Notes under the pieces: model-generated | Seen by the model: only the letters and a program-made list of their open reading frames with translations | Told to the model about the DNA's origin: nothing | Database searches by the model: none | Source: Chitinophaga arvensicola | Lineage (GTDB): Bacteria > Bacteroidota > Bacteroidia > Chitinophagales > Chitinophagaceae | Reading direction: 5' to 3' | DNA length: 64,000 nt | NCBI RefSeq assembly: GCF_900110835.1 | Contig: NZ_FOJG01000001.1 | Location: forward strand, 2,181,022 to 2,245,021 | Program-made: the position numbers and the translations under genes | Part shown: positions 9,045 to 18,882 of the stretch, in pieces | How positions within the stretch are numbered: position 1 is the stretch's first letter | Layout of the letters: each line of letters starts with the position of its first letter

Positions 9045-11321
9045 TTATGCAAAGCAACGTATTTCAAAAATTGCAGCCGGTGTATTAGTAGAAGGGTGCG
9101 CTGTTTTGATCGTAAGACAGGAAGTAATCACTGTCTCCGGAAAGTCAATTTCATTCCTCGTCTGGTAATTTCCTTTTTTCTCATATACCTTATTTCCTTT
9201 GTCGTCAAAGATGGCATAGTCCCTTACACAGAGTGGCATCACATTTTCCGGATGCTGCATCAGTACAGATTCCATCGGATGATCAAAATCTGTATCAAAA
9301 GAAAAGATCAGTTTTTTAAGCTGCTGTGGTGTTGTCCAGGCAAGCGTAAGCGATGGTTCCGGATCGTTCAGGTCCGCTACCCAGGCGTTAGGCTGCGTGG
9401 TAGGTCTCGCCAAACCATTGCGGATATTGGCGGGGCCGAATGATTGCAAAGGTTGTTCCAACCGCAGGGCGATATTTTGTCCGGCAGGTCTGCGTTGTGC
9501 GCACCAGAACTCAAAGCTGTCGATACCAATACCATCGGGCGCCACTTGTTTGCCATAGTTGGAAACAGCAGGATTAATCGTATTGAAAACAGAGAGGATA
9601 CCCGTGATCCTTTTATCTGAACGGCTCACTTTTACCAACGGATTTTTGTGCAGCAGGATAAACACATATTGTGTGTCATCAATGGCGGCATCGGTTGTTA
9701 ACGGTATACAGTTCTTACCGGGTTGAAGAGCGAATTCAAAAGTAGCGATCGTTGTATCGGGCGTATAACTACCGGTGCGTGAGCAGGTTCTTATTTCCGC
9801 CTGCAGTGTGGTGGGTACATCGCTGTAAGCATGCAAACTGAAGGACGGGAGTTTACCGGCATTCACCGGTATCATCTGCGCCACGGCAATATCGAGAGGT
9901 TGCGGTGCAGTATCTTCTTCCAGTGAAGCTAATACCAGTTCACTGCTGGCAGTAATAGCGGCTTGCTGCACCAGGTCCTGTTCATCTTTTGAAAGAACGC
10001 CGGGAATATGTTGCCCGCTGCGTGTCAGTAATTGTTGCAGCGTGGAGATTTGTCCGTTTTCATAAAGTGCCGCCGGCTTACATCCAAGTTGGGTGCAGAG
10101 TACGGCGGCCATTCCCGATGCCTGTGATACATAGGCACTGGTGGCCATTACACGGGAAGAGCCAAAGGCCACATGGGAAGCGCTGATGATACGCCCGGCT
10201 AAAAACAGGTTATCGATATTCCTGGAATAGAGGCAGCGGAAAGGGATCTGGTAAATACCCTTGCTATGCCATTGTGTGCAGCCAGGCTGTGCGGAATAAA
10301 TACCATCGGAAGGATGCAGGTCGAGGCTCCAGCCACCAAAGGCCACGGCGTCGTCGTGTGTGCGTTGTTCAATGACATCCTGTTGTTTCAATATATAGCT
10401 TCCTTCAAACCGGCGGCTTTCTCTTTTGCCGGGAATCATGCCTACCCATTCCAGCGTGAGGGTATCAGCTTCCGGGAAATTACCGGAGTTCTTGATATGG
10501 TTCCATACGCCGTATACGATTTTCCAGAGTTCCCATTTTATTTTCTCGGTGTCGTGTACAGTATCCATGCGGCCACCGTATTCGATCCACCATAGTTTAC
10601 AACCATATTCCTGCGAATTGAAGCTGCGGAATTTTGGTATCTGGGTAATATCCATGAGTGCAAAGGAAGGCGGTACAAAACGTACGGACTTGCCCGTGTC
10701 TTTGGTATAAAAGTAAAGCGAGTGGCCCAGCAGTTCACCATAAGCGACGGTGGGCGCAAACAGCTCATTAAATTCTTCCGTAGGTTCTGCGCCCATTCTG
10801 AAGGCAGCACCGGCCAGGAAACCCACTACACCGTCGCCGGACGCATCACAGAACAGGGGCGCCTTTAAATGGTATTCGGTCTGATTCTGGCTGCAATAGG
10901 CTTTTAAAGAAGTGATGCTGTTGTGTTGTTTCTCTGCCTCATATACCGTGGTGTTCAGCAGTAAGGTGATGTTGTGTTCTGCTATCACCTTGTCCAGCAA
11001 TATGGAGTCCAGTATAACCGGGTTGCCTTCCGGGTTTCTATACATGTTCTCTACCAGGATTTCATCTATTACACCACCTTCCCGCGCCCACCGGTTGTTA
11101 TTGCCCATATGGGAGGTGGCGCCAAGGATCCATAAACGTATTTCACTGCTGGCATTACCGCCCAGTACACTTCTGTCTTGTACCAGTACTACTTTCAGTC
11201 CCTGCCGGGCGGCGGTTATTGCGCAGCAGATGCCGGATAAACCGCCACCCGTGACAATCAGTCCGGCGGTTAGTTCAATATGTGGAAAGGAACGTTTTTC
11301 TATACTTTCTGATCTGATCAT
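9045..11321 (-). CDS. FAD-dependent oxidoreductase, PF12831-type, with C-terminal beta domains
   Basis: A 758-residue protein from the ATG at 11321, one base after the GH2 stop; an upstream ATG at 11387 lies inside the GH2 gene and is less likely. A dinucleotide-binding motif TGGGLSG sits at residues 24-30, followed by the acidic end of the second strand (VVLVQD) and RSVLGGNASSEIRLWILG, all typical of the FAD_oxidored family. The C-terminal ~320 residues are beta-rich and resemble sugar-binding sandwiches rather than a redox domain. There is no signal peptide, so it should be cytoplasmic. It is fully embedded between GH2 and the glycosidase-like gene, which suggests it oxidises or dehydrates a sugar from the same glycan. 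The reaction is unknown. Confidence 0.8.
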   Translation of the reverse strand: MIRSESIEKRSFPHIELTAGLIVTGGGLSGICCAITAARQGLKVVLVQDRSVLGGNASSEIRLWILGATSHMGNNNRWAREGGVIDEILVENMYRNPEGNPVILDSILLDKVIAEHNITLLLNTTVYEAEKQHNSITSLKAYCSQNQTEYHLKAPLFCDASGDGVVGFLAGAAFRMGAEPTEEFNELFAPTVAYGELLGHSLYFYTKDTGKSVRFVPPSFALMDITQIPKFRSFNSQEYGCKLWWIEYGGRMDTVHDTEKIKWELWKIVYGVWNHIKNSGNFPEADTLTLEWVGMIPGKRESRRFEGSYILKQQDVIEQRTHDDAVAFGGWSLDLHPSDGIYSAQPGCTQWHSKGIYQIPFRCLYSRNIDNLFLAGRIISASHVAFGSSRVMATSAYVSQASGMAAVLCTQLGCKPAALYENGQISTLQQLLTRSGQHIPGVLSKDEQDLVQQAAITASSELVLASLEEDTAPQPLDIAVAQMIPVNAGKLPSFSLHAYSDVPTTLQAEIRTCSRTGSYTPDTTIATFEFALQPGKNCIPLTTDAAIDDTQYVFILLHKNPLVKVSRSDKRITGILSVFNTINPAVSNYGKQVAPDGIGIDSFEFWCAQRRPAGQNIALRLEQPLQSFGPANIRNGLARPTTQPNAWVADLNDPEPSLTLAWTTPQQLKKLIFSFDTDFDHPMESVLMQHPENVMPLCVRDYAIFDDKGNKVYEKKGNYQTRNEIDFPETVITSCLTIKTAHPSTNTPAAIFEIRCFA

Positions 11322-11322
11322 A

Positions 11323-13314
11323 CTAATTAAGGGTTTTTTCCAGGATAACAAAACCGCCTGGCTTAACCAGTGCCACATCTGCAGCACCGCCGGCGAGGTC
11401 TATATCAAGCACCTGGCTGTCGCCGGGATGCAGGGTTTGTAATGGTATGTAATGGCCGTTGTATTTTATCCGGTAATCTTTCATGGTGTAAGCCGGGAAA
11501 TCTTTCCGGGCAGTAACACGGATGCTGGCGCGGCCATCTTTTTTATTTAACAGTTCAATGGTAGCAGGTGCAAATTCTTCCTGCCATACGGTGTACATGC
11601 CTCTCGGCGTTCTGTCGGGTGCTATCAGGCCCCATGGGCGATAGCCATTGGGATTGGTGCCGGGAAAGCGGCTGAAATAATCGTTGAAGGTCCAGATGGA
11701 AGCGCCAATCAGGTAATCGCATTGCCTGAAATCCTGCATCGCTTTTTTGAGATAATTTATCCGGTCTTTTTCCGAAGCCACATCGTCTGTTCTGATACCA
11801 AATTCGCTCACATATACCGGTTTGTTGGGATAGAGCGTATGGATATGCTGCAGCACTTTTAAATGGTTCCAGTAAATATTTGCACTGACAAAATCAACAT
11901 AATGAGAAGCTTCATCTTCCGGTTTCCGGAGATTTTCATTTCCCAGCAACATGCTGGCGAAGGTCACCAGGCGGGAATCATCGAGTGATTTTACATAGCT
12001 GCCCATATCGCGCACCCAGGATTTACCTGATTCCGTGTTCGACAGAAATTCATTACCTACGCTGTACGCAAACACGCTGGGATGGTTCCAGTCGCGTTCC
12101 ATCATTTCCCGCATCTGTGAACGGAATTTGCTGCGCATCAGGGTATCATCCATTTGTTTGGTGGTCATTTGCCAGTTGCCTGCTTCAAGGATGAGGAGCA
12201 TCCCGTTTTTATCAGCCCAGTCGAGCAGGGCTTCTGATACGGGATAATGACTGATGCGGGAAAGTTCCATGCCACCGCTTTTGATCATCACAAGATCTTT
12301 TTCCAATGCTTCCTGCGGGTCCATGGAGCCGTAGCCGGGATAGTCGAGTGGCCGGTTGCAGCCGCCCATTTTCAATGGTTCGCCGTTTAACAAAAGGCGG
12401 GTGCCGCTTACTTCAATTTTCCGGATGCCAAAGGTAGTTGCAATGGTGTCTTTGCCGGAAGTAATGTTAGCGCTGTACAATGCTGGTGCATCCGGGCTCC
12501 AGAGAGTAACCTCTGATGCCGGGAGCGTGCCGGTCAGTTCCACGGGAACAATGCTGCCCGGTTCCACCTTTACGGATTGTGGTTTGAAACGGATATTGGT
12601 TTTAGTACCATTACGATAAATAGTGGCATTCACGGCAGATGTAGCGGCCACGGCGCCATTGTTGCGGATAAATGCTTTTATCCGGATGCTGGCATCTCCC
12701 TTCACAAGATCAGGAGTAGCTATGATTTTAGTGTTGCTGATATAGGTGGCAGGCCTGGTGATCAGATGTACCGGCCTGGTAATACCGCCGTAGTTGATCC
12801 AGGGATATAACAGGCCCTGGTTGGAAGAAGAATTGGGCCCGGCAGTTTTGGCGCCGGGGATGGTGGTGGTATCCCAGGTGTTATCTACTTGCAATGCCAG
12901 GGTATTATTGCTTTTCAGCAAAGTGGTCACATCAAATTCAAATGGCGTATAGCCGCCCTCGTGAGTACCCAGTAATACACCGTTCAGCCATACTTTTGAT
13001 TTGTAGAAAACGGCATCAAACTTCAGGAATACGTGGTTGTCGCCAGGATTGGCCGCAGCGAACTGTTTAACATACCAGGCGGTACCCGTGTAAAAGAAGT
13101 ACCGGGGATCTGTGGAAAAACAATGCGGCACTTTTACTTTATCAAAATAGCGTGTAGAAAAAGCGGTGTCTTGCCAATGCTCTTTTTCTCCTACTTTCAC
13201 CGGGTCTGTGGCAAACTTCCATTCACTGTTCAAGCTGTTATCAGTGCGGTGTTGTCCAAGGACTAAGCATGGAAGCGCCAGTAATAAACAGAATAGTGTT
13301 CCTTTCATTTTCAT
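11323..13314 (-). CDS. Glycoside hydrolase family 2 (beta-galactosidase/glucuronidase-like)
   Basis: A 663-residue secreted enzyme with signal peptide ending near VLGQ. The order is sugar-binding jelly roll (residues ~25-185, with GTAWYVKQF), Ig-like domain (~190-300) and TIM barrel (~300-600). Catalytic residues are visible: acid/base Glu422 in SVGNEF and nucleophile Glu504 in YVSEFG. It would release a terminal beta-linked galactose, glucuronate or mannose; which one is not clear. The start at 13314 overlaps the previous stop as ATGA, implying translational coupling; a second ATG at 13308 is possible. Its own stop lies one base before the FAD gene's start. Confidence 0.92.
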   Translation of the reverse strand: MKMKGTLFCLLLALPCLVLGQHRTDNSLNSEWKFATDPVKVGEKEHWQDTAFSTRYFDKVKVPHCFSTDPRYFFYTGTAWYVKQFAAANPGDNHVFLKFDAVFYKSKVWLNGVLLGTHEGGYTPFEFDVTTLLKSNNTLALQVDNTWDTTTIPGAKTAGPNSSSNQGLLYPWINYGGITRPVHLITRPATYISNTKIIATPDLVKGDASIRIKAFIRNNGAVAATSAVNATIYRNGTKTNIRFKPQSVKVEPGSIVPVELTGTLPASEVTLWSPDAPALYSANITSGKDTIATTFGIRKIEVSGTRLLLNGEPLKMGGCNRPLDYPGYGSMDPQEALEKDLVMIKSGGMELSRISHYPVSEALLDWADKNGMLLILEAGNWQMTTKQMDDTLMRSKFRSQMREMMERDWNHPSVFAYSVGNEFLSNTESGKSWVRDMGSYVKSLDDSRLVTFASMLLGNENLRKPEDEASHYVDFVSANIYWNHLKVLQHIHTLYPNKPVYVSEFGIRTDDVASEKDRINYLKKAMQDFRQCDYLIGASIWTFNDYFSRFPGTNPNGYRPWGLIAPDRTPRGMYTVWQEEFAPATIELLNKKDGRASIRVTARKDFPAYTMKDYRIKYNGHYIPLQTLHPGDSQVLDIDLAGGAADVALVKPGGFVILEKTLN

Positions 13315-14126
13315 TTTTTTTCTTTAAGTGCAACCTGTTTTGCAACTGTAGCTCCTATATTATTTAATGCAGTTTGATTGTAGTGGATCTCATCTTTCAT
13401 CCAGCCTTTTTCACTAAACTGGTTCGTTTCCCGGTACACGATGTACACCTTTTTCACTTTCCCGGCTACTCTTTCCTGTGCTTTGCGTACCGCATCAAAA
13501 CCTGTTGTTGGATGATGAAGATAATAGCCGGTCTGGATGATGTAAAAGTTTAGCTGCTGACCGAGTGCTGCCCTGAATTGCCGGATCAGTAAAATGAGTT
13601 GTGCTTCGTATTCTTCCGGGGATAGCTGCTGCGCGTTGATCGCATTGGCATCCCGTTCTCCCTGGCTCCATATAATGCCGGTTACCGGTATCCCTGTTTT
13701 GAGAGTGGCAGCTTTGGTTTTCTTCACTGCGTTATCAAATAAAAGCAATCGTCCCCGGTTGTCCCAGCTACCATAATTACTTGATTCTGCTTTATAGTGG
13801 CAGGAGCTGCCGCCTCTTGCAGCCTGCACAACAATCACTTCACTTCCTGTGAGGTTGTGGTAGGTGTTTGCGAAAGATGGCCACGCGCTACCGGTGTATG
13901 CTTGTTCAAACTGTAATTCCTGTTGTCCTGCCGGGTCTTTGAGCGCTAACAGCGTATCTCCTGAGAAGCGGTATTCAAAGGCGGTACCGGTTGCGCAATG
14001 TATCGATGTGGTGCTGTCGCCCTGGCCAACAGCATTGCTCTGGCCGGCAACCAGGAACAACGTTTTATGTTGTGCCATCGCGGATGGTAAGATAAGAAAA
14101 CAAATAAAAGTGAGGAGGCTTCTCAT
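13311..14126 (-). CDS. Secreted SGNH/SASA-type carbohydrate esterase
   Basis: A 271-residue protein with signal peptide MRSLLTFICFLILPSAMAQ. The SGNH block I motif VAGQSN holds the nucleophile Ser30; IWSQGERDAN is the block typical of sialate O-acetylesterase-like (DUF303, CE6-like) enzymes; and the C-terminal KDEIHYN supplies the Asp245/His248 pair. It probably removes acetyl groups from the glycan before the GH2 enzyme acts. I chose the ATG at 14126, which overlaps the susD stop as ATGA; an in-frame ATG at 14132 would add Met-Glu. It is followed by GH2 with the same four-base overlap. Confidence 0.85.
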   Translation of the reverse strand: MRSLLTFICFLILPSAMAQHKTLFLVAGQSNAVGQGDSTTSIHCATGTAFEYRFSGDTLLALKDPAGQQELQFEQAYTGSAWPSFANTYHNLTGSEVIVVQAARGGSSCHYKAESSNYGSWDNRGRLLLFDNAVKKTKAATLKTGIPVTGIIWSQGERDANAINAQQLSPEEYEAQLILLIRQFRAALGQQLNFYIIQTGYYLHHPTTGFDAVRKAQERVAGKVKKVYIVYRETNQFSEKGWMKDEIHYNQTALNNIGATVAKQVALKEKK

Positions 14127-15628
14127 TTCCATTCAGGATTTTGTTCCAGTTTCTGATTTGCATTGATTTCATCCAGCGGAATCGGGAAATAGCGGTTCTT
14201 TGGCTGAGGCGTCCGGGTCGGAAATACGTCGTTCACCGCTTTGGGAATTACCTGTAAGAAGGTATTTGTGCGGGTGAGGTCGTACCAGCGGTCACCTTCT
14301 GCAAACAGTTCCCAGCTGCGTTCCTGCAATACGGAATCAACGAATGCTGCTTTGCCCAGTCCGGCGGTGAGATCGGGAATACCTGCCCTTTTTCTTATGG
14401 TGTTGATATAACCATAAGCTTCGTCAGTCGGACTATTCTGCTGGGCAGACGCTTCAGCCGCAATCAGGTAAATATCGGCGAGGCGAAGAATGGGAATATT
14501 AATAGCGCCGCTTGCACCTATTGCATTGGCGTCCATATATTTTTTTACCAGTACACCACGTTGGGTAATGGGCGTGATATCTTTCTGATGCACCACTTGT
14601 CCCAGCTTGTTAATATAAAAAGTATCCAGCAACAGGCGTCTGCGGTCGGCCGGGTTGAAGGAGTCGAAGAACGACTGGTACGCAAATGCGGAGCCATAAG
14701 TAGTAGGCGCATATTGCGGCGCATCACTGTTTTTGGGACCATATAAACTGATGATCTGTGTAGAGAATCCGGGCGAAGTAGCTTCACATTCAAAAGCCCA
14801 CATGTTCTCTTGTCGTGCTGCATCTTCTTTGGCTACGTTGTAAACATCCAGCACGTCTGTCATCAGGCTGTATTTGCCTGAGCCGATTACCAGTTTTGCT
14901 TTACTCAGTGCAGTGGGCCAGTCTTGTGCATAGAGGGCTGTTTTTGCATAGAGTGCGATCGCCACTTCTTTTGAAGGGCGGCCTTTCTGGATGCTGGCCG
15001 AGTAGGACGGCAGTTTGGCAATGGCTTGTTCCAGGTCCAGGTAGATCTGTTTAAAAACATCCGCCTGCATGGTTTTGCCAATGATAGCGGTATCGATGCT
15101 GGTGCTGGGTGTCGTTTTTACAACGATATCCCGGAAGTTCTTGGTCAGCGTCCAGAAATAGAAGGCGCGCATGTAGTAGGCTTCCCCGAGAATAACACTT
15201 CTCCTGGTGGTATCCATACTGGTTTGCGGCACGCGCAACAATACCCAGTTTGCTTTTTCAATGCCTGAGTAGCAGGATTGCCATATCTGTTGCGGCGATT
15301 CATTCTGCCTGCTGAAACTTTTCTGCGTGGTGTAGTTGGGATCGTAGCTGAACAGCGTATAGGTATCCCTGCCTACCACGGGACGTGGATAGGTTTGATC
15401 CGCACTGAAATCTGATGCACCGGTAGCGGCAGTCAGGTATAGATTCACCATCGGGCCGTAAACTGCTGTCAGTGCAGCTTCTGCATCTGATGCTGTTTTA
15501 TAGAAGTTCTCCGTGAAAATAGAGGAATAAGGGTTTTCTGTAAGCTTGTTGCAGGATGTATGCACAAGTAACAGTAATAAACCACTGAGCAGGTATTGTA
15601 TGTTCTTCTTTGTTTGCATATACATCAT
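14123..15628 (-). CDS. SusD/RagB-type surface lipoprotein
   Basis: A 501-residue lipoprotein, or 498 if started at the ATG at 15619. The lipobox is VHTSC, followed by NKLTENPYSSIF. Family marks include AALTAVYGPM, YYMRAFYFWTLTKNFRD and the C-terminal ERSWELFAEGDRWYDLTRT, then PIPLDEINANQKLEQNPEW. It is three bases after the susC stop in the same operon and would bind the glycan on the surface as the lid of that SusC. Three candidate ATG codons lie within ten bases, and sequence alone does not decide between them. Confidence 0.95.
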   Translation of the reverse strand: MMYMQTKKNIQYLLSGLLLLLVHTSCNKLTENPYSSIFTENFYKTASDAEAALTAVYGPMVNLYLTAATGASDFSADQTYPRPVVGRDTYTLFSYDPNYTTQKSFSRQNESPQQIWQSCYSGIEKANWVLLRVPQTSMDTTRRSVILGEAYYMRAFYFWTLTKNFRDIVVKTTPSTSIDTAIIGKTMQADVFKQIYLDLEQAIAKLPSYSASIQKGRPSKEVAIALYAKTALYAQDWPTALSKAKLVIGSGKYSLMTDVLDVYNVAKEDAARQENMWAFECEATSPGFSTQIISLYGPKNSDAPQYAPTTYGSAFAYQSFFDSFNPADRRRLLLDTFYINKLGQVVHQKDITPITQRGVLVKKYMDANAIGASGAINIPILRLADIYLIAAEASAQQNSPTDEAYGYINTIRKRAGIPDLTAGLGKAAFVDSVLQERSWELFAEGDRWYDLTRTNTFLQVIPKAVNDVFPTRTPQPKNRYFPIPLDEINANQKLEQNPEWK

Positions 15629-15631
15629 TTT

Positions 15632-18600
15632 TTAGAGTCCAACCTGTAAGCCGATGAGGAAAGATCTTGCCATGGGATACACGAGGTTATCGACCCCGAT
15701 CAGCGTATTGGAACCGCCGAAGGAATTTACTTCCGGATCGTAACCGCTGTATTTCGTGATGGTGAAAAGATTGTTGCCGCTGATATAAAGCCTGGCGTTG
15801 GTGATATATTTAATGGTGGGCAGTTTATAGCCAAGGGTGATATTTTTCATCCGGATATAGGAGCCGTCTTCTACAAAGCGGTCAGATATCGGAATTCTGC
15901 CACCCTGGAATCCGCTTGCATATTCATTATTGGGGTTGGTAGGCGACCATCTGTCTTTCACACCTTCTACTACGTTTCTTCCTCCCAGGCCATTTTCAAA
16001 AGTATAGCGGCTCAGGTTAAAGATCTTGTTTCCCTGTACACCGGAAAGAAAGAAGGACAGGTCGAAACGGCCGTAGTTGAAATTGGAAGAGAAGCCAAAG
16101 ATAAACGAAGGATTCGCGTTGCCGGTGATCGTCTGATCTGCGCCGGTGATCTGTTTGTCGTTATCCAGGTCGGCTACTTTTACACCGCCGGTTCTGCTGC
16201 CACTTCCTGGCAACACGGTTTCGCCGGTTTGATAAATACCGTTGAATACATAGGTTTTGAAAATGCCTAACGGTTGTCCTACCCGGAGAACGCTGTATGG
16301 ACTCAGCACATATTCATTGGTGCCGCCTTCCAGGCTTAAGAGTTCATTGCGGTTTACCGATACATTTGCATTCACGTTCCATTTCAATTTTCCGGTCAGC
16401 AGTTTGGCATCAGCGGCAATTTCTATCCCTTTGTTGCGGATACTGGCAAAGTTGCCGGTGATGGCGCTATAGCCGGACGATAACGGCAGATTTTTCACGA
16501 ACAACAGGTCTTTTGTTTTCTTGTCGTAGTAATCTACTACGATGGTGAGCCTGTCGTGGAGTAACCCGATATCAAGACCGGCATTGGCCTGGATAGATTT
16601 TTCCCAGCGCAGGTCAGCATTGGGAATGCCTGTAGGACTGATACCAATGGTATAGATGTGATTGAACTGGTAGTTGCTGCCTGAGCCTTCCAGAGCGAGC
16701 GACTGGTACGGCGCGATGGCGCCGGCGTTTCCGGTGCGGCCGTAGCTGGCTCTTAATTTCAGGTCACTGAATACCTGGCTGTTTTTCAGGAAGGGTTCTT
16801 CAATAATTCTCCAGGCGCCGGCGATGGCAGGAAAGAAGCCCCATTTATGCTTTTCACCGAACTTGGAAGCACCGTCGTAACGGGCGGTGATATCCAGGAA
16901 ATATTTATTGGCGTAACCGTAGTTGATACGGCCCATGTAAGAATTGAGGGCTTCCCTGGTGCGGTTGCTGCTCACTGTTCTGTTGACTGCCAGCTGAACG
17001 GCTTCGTTGCCGGTGGCATCATTCGGAAAGCCATTTGCATTAATGATGTTATCATTATACATATTGCTTTGAATGGCATACACACCTGTGAATTTGAGCG
17101 AATGATTGCCAAAAGTACGGTTGTAGGTCAGGATACTTTCGTGCAGCCAGGCCGTGGTATTGATGTTGCCTTTTGAAGCCGTACCGGAATTCGCATTTAC
17201 TTCTGCCTTTCCAAGAATATAGATAGGAGAGTAATAGTCGTTCAGGGTATTACCTATATCCGCATTAAAGGAAGCACGATAACTTAATCCGTTCACGATT
17301 TTAGCGTCCGCATATACGTTGGCGAGTGTCCGTTTAATGGTATTACGGTTAAGGATATTGGCCAGTCCGAGTGGGTTGGTACTTTCCCTGTAACGGCCGT
17401 TGAACTGATCAGGGAACGGATAAATAGTACCATCCGGTCTGTAAGGCACCAGGGTAGGAGGTGCGCCGAGTGTGGCGCCTATGATGGTCTGGGTTACCAG
17501 CGGCCCGTCGATGGAGCTAACGCCCGTCGGGATATTGTTATTGATCGTATAGCTGCTGACAATACTGGTACCTACTTTAAAACGGTTGCTGATGTTATGA
17601 TCGAGCGTAGCGCGGAGAGAATAGCGCTTGAAATCCGAAGAAATAATAATACCTTCCTGATTGAAGAAGTTGCCGGATAAAGAGAACTGTGTTTTCTCCG
17701 AACCACCGCTAACGGATGCCTGGTAGTTTTGTATGTTCGCTTTACGGTAAATAACATCCTGCCAGTTGGTACCTTTCCCGAGAGAAGCAGGATCGGTATA
17801 TACGGGTGAATTGTAGATGTCATTTTCCAGCTTTGCAAACTGTGAGGCATCGAGCATGGATAATTCTTTGGTAATGTTTTGTATGCCACGGTAAACGTCC
17901 AGTTGTACGCGGGTAACGCCGCTTTTTCCGCGTTTGGTACTGATCAGTACCACGCCGTTGGCGCCTCTGGCACCATAAATGGCGGTGGAAGAAGCATCCT
18001 TTAGAATTTCCACGGATTCAATGTCATTCGGATTGATCGTAGATAAAGGGCTTACATCATTTACACCACCGCTGTTGGTGATCTGGATACCATCAATAAT
18101 ATAAAGCGGTTCAGAGGAACCGTTGATGGAGTTGGTACCACGTATACGCACGCTGATGTTACCTCCCGGCGCCGCGCTGTTTTGCGTGATTTGTACACCG
18201 GGTACCCTGGCTGCGAGGCCCTGGGCAATATTGGTCACCGGTGTTTGCGTAATGTCTGCCGCTTTAACAGAGGAAATAGAGCCTGTAGATGCGGCTTTGC
18301 GTTGTGTGCCATAGCCAACTACTACTACGTCGTTTAGTTTACTGATATCCGGTTTCAGGGATATAGCCAGGTAAGATTGTCCGCGAACTTCCATCGTGGT
18401 ACTTTCATATCCCTGGAAGGAAACGGTGATGATGGCATTGTTGGGAACATCTTTCAATGTAAACATGCCATTGGTGCTGGTGACTGTCCCTTTTGAAGTA
18501 CCTTTTACGGCCACAGTGGCGCCGGGTAATAGTTGCCCGTTTTCACCCACCACCTTTCCGAAGAGCGATGGGACAACGGTTTGTGCATTTACCGGCAGTG

Positions 18601-18667
18601 CAAAAAGGGAAAAAAGGACAAGCAGCACGAAACCCGGTAATTTAAACAAGGGGCTTGTTTTTTTCAT
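15632..18667 (-). CDS. SusC/RagA-type TonB-dependent receptor
   Basis: A 1,011-residue outer-membrane transporter. Signal peptide to about residue 29; a carboxypeptidase-regulatory-like domain (~35-110) with GKVVGENGQLLPGATVAVKG; a TonB box in LNDVVVVGYGTQ around 112-123; plug domain with RIRGTNSINGSSEPLYIIDG; then a 22-strand-type barrel ending in LQVGL. It heads the minus-strand glycan operon. The first ATG at 18667 is the start, 216 bases from the divergent LacI-type gene, and that gap contains repeated candidate operator half-sites (18782-18803). LacI control of this operon is inferred from position. Confidence 0.96.
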   Translation of the reverse strand: MKKTSPLFKLPGFVLLVLFSLFALPVNAQTVVPSLFGKVVGENGQLLPGATVAVKGTSKGTVTSTNGMFTLKDVPNNAIITVSFQGYESTTMEVRGQSYLAISLKPDISKLNDVVVVGYGTQRKAASTGSISSVKAADITQTPVTNIAQGLAARVPGVQITQNSAAPGGNISVRIRGTNSINGSSEPLYIIDGIQITNSGGVNDVSPLSTINPNDIESVEILKDASSTAIYGARGANGVVLISTKRGKSGVTRVQLDVYRGIQNITKELSMLDASQFAKLENDIYNSPVYTDPASLGKGTNWQDVIYRKANIQNYQASVSGGSEKTQFSLSGNFFNQEGIIISSDFKRYSLRATLDHNISNRFKVGTSIVSSYTINNNIPTGVSSIDGPLVTQTIIGATLGAPPTLVPYRPDGTIYPFPDQFNGRYRESTNPLGLANILNRNTIKRTLANVYADAKIVNGLSYRASFNADIGNTLNDYYSPIYILGKAEVNANSGTASKGNINTTAWLHESILTYNRTFGNHSLKFTGVYAIQSNMYNDNIINANGFPNDATGNEAVQLAVNRTVSSNRTREALNSYMGRINYGYANKYFLDITARYDGASKFGEKHKWGFFPAIAGAWRIIEEPFLKNSQVFSDLKLRASYGRTGNAGAIAPYQSLALEGSGSNYQFNHIYTIGISPTGIPNADLRWEKSIQANAGLDIGLLHDRLTIVVDYYDKKTKDLLFVKNLPLSSGYSAITGNFASIRNKGIEIAADAKLLTGKLKWNVNANVSVNRNELLSLEGGTNEYVLSPYSVLRVGQPLGIFKTYVFNGIYQTGETVLPGSGSRTGGVKVADLDNDKQITGADQTITGNANPSFIFGFSSNFNYGRFDLSFFLSGVQGNKIFNLSRYTFENGLGGRNVVEGVKDRWSPTNPNNEYASGFQGGRIPISDRFVEDGSYIRMKNITLGYKLPTIKYITNARLYISGNNLFTITKYSGYDPEVNSFGGSNTLIGVDNLVYPMARSFLIGLQVGL

Positions 18668-18781
18668 AACGTAGCGTCTTTAGCTTTTGTAAAACATTAA
18701 TCATAAGTGGTTCGCAATGTTATAGAAGAATATCAAAGAATGAAAGTATTGCGGGCGTTTTAGGGAACGGAATCTACCGGG

Positions 18782-18803
18782 AACGATACCGCAAACGATA
18801 CCG
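18782..18803. promoter_or_regulatory. Two direct repeats in the susC/LacI divergent gap
   Basis: The ten bases aacgataccg occur twice, at 18782-18791 and 18794-18803, with a 12-base period. They lie between the divergent susC and LacI-type genes, where an operator would be expected. A related half-site recurs before the GH74-like gene (25627-25645). Binding is inferred only. Confidence 0.45.
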
Positions 18804-18869
18804 ATAGCAATAACCGGCGACAGGGAATTCAAAAAAGAGGGCTTTATTTTAGTAAGATCAATTTTAAAA

Positions 18870-18877
18870 TAGTTTTG
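18870..18877 (+). promoter_or_regulatory. Candidate -7 box before the LacI-type gene
   Basis: TAGTTTTG matches the Bacteroidota consensus TAnnTTTG, but it ends only five bases before the ATG at 18883. If used, the transcript would be leaderless or nearly so. No convincing -33 box is seen. Confidence 0.3.
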
Positions 18878-18882
18878 TTTTC

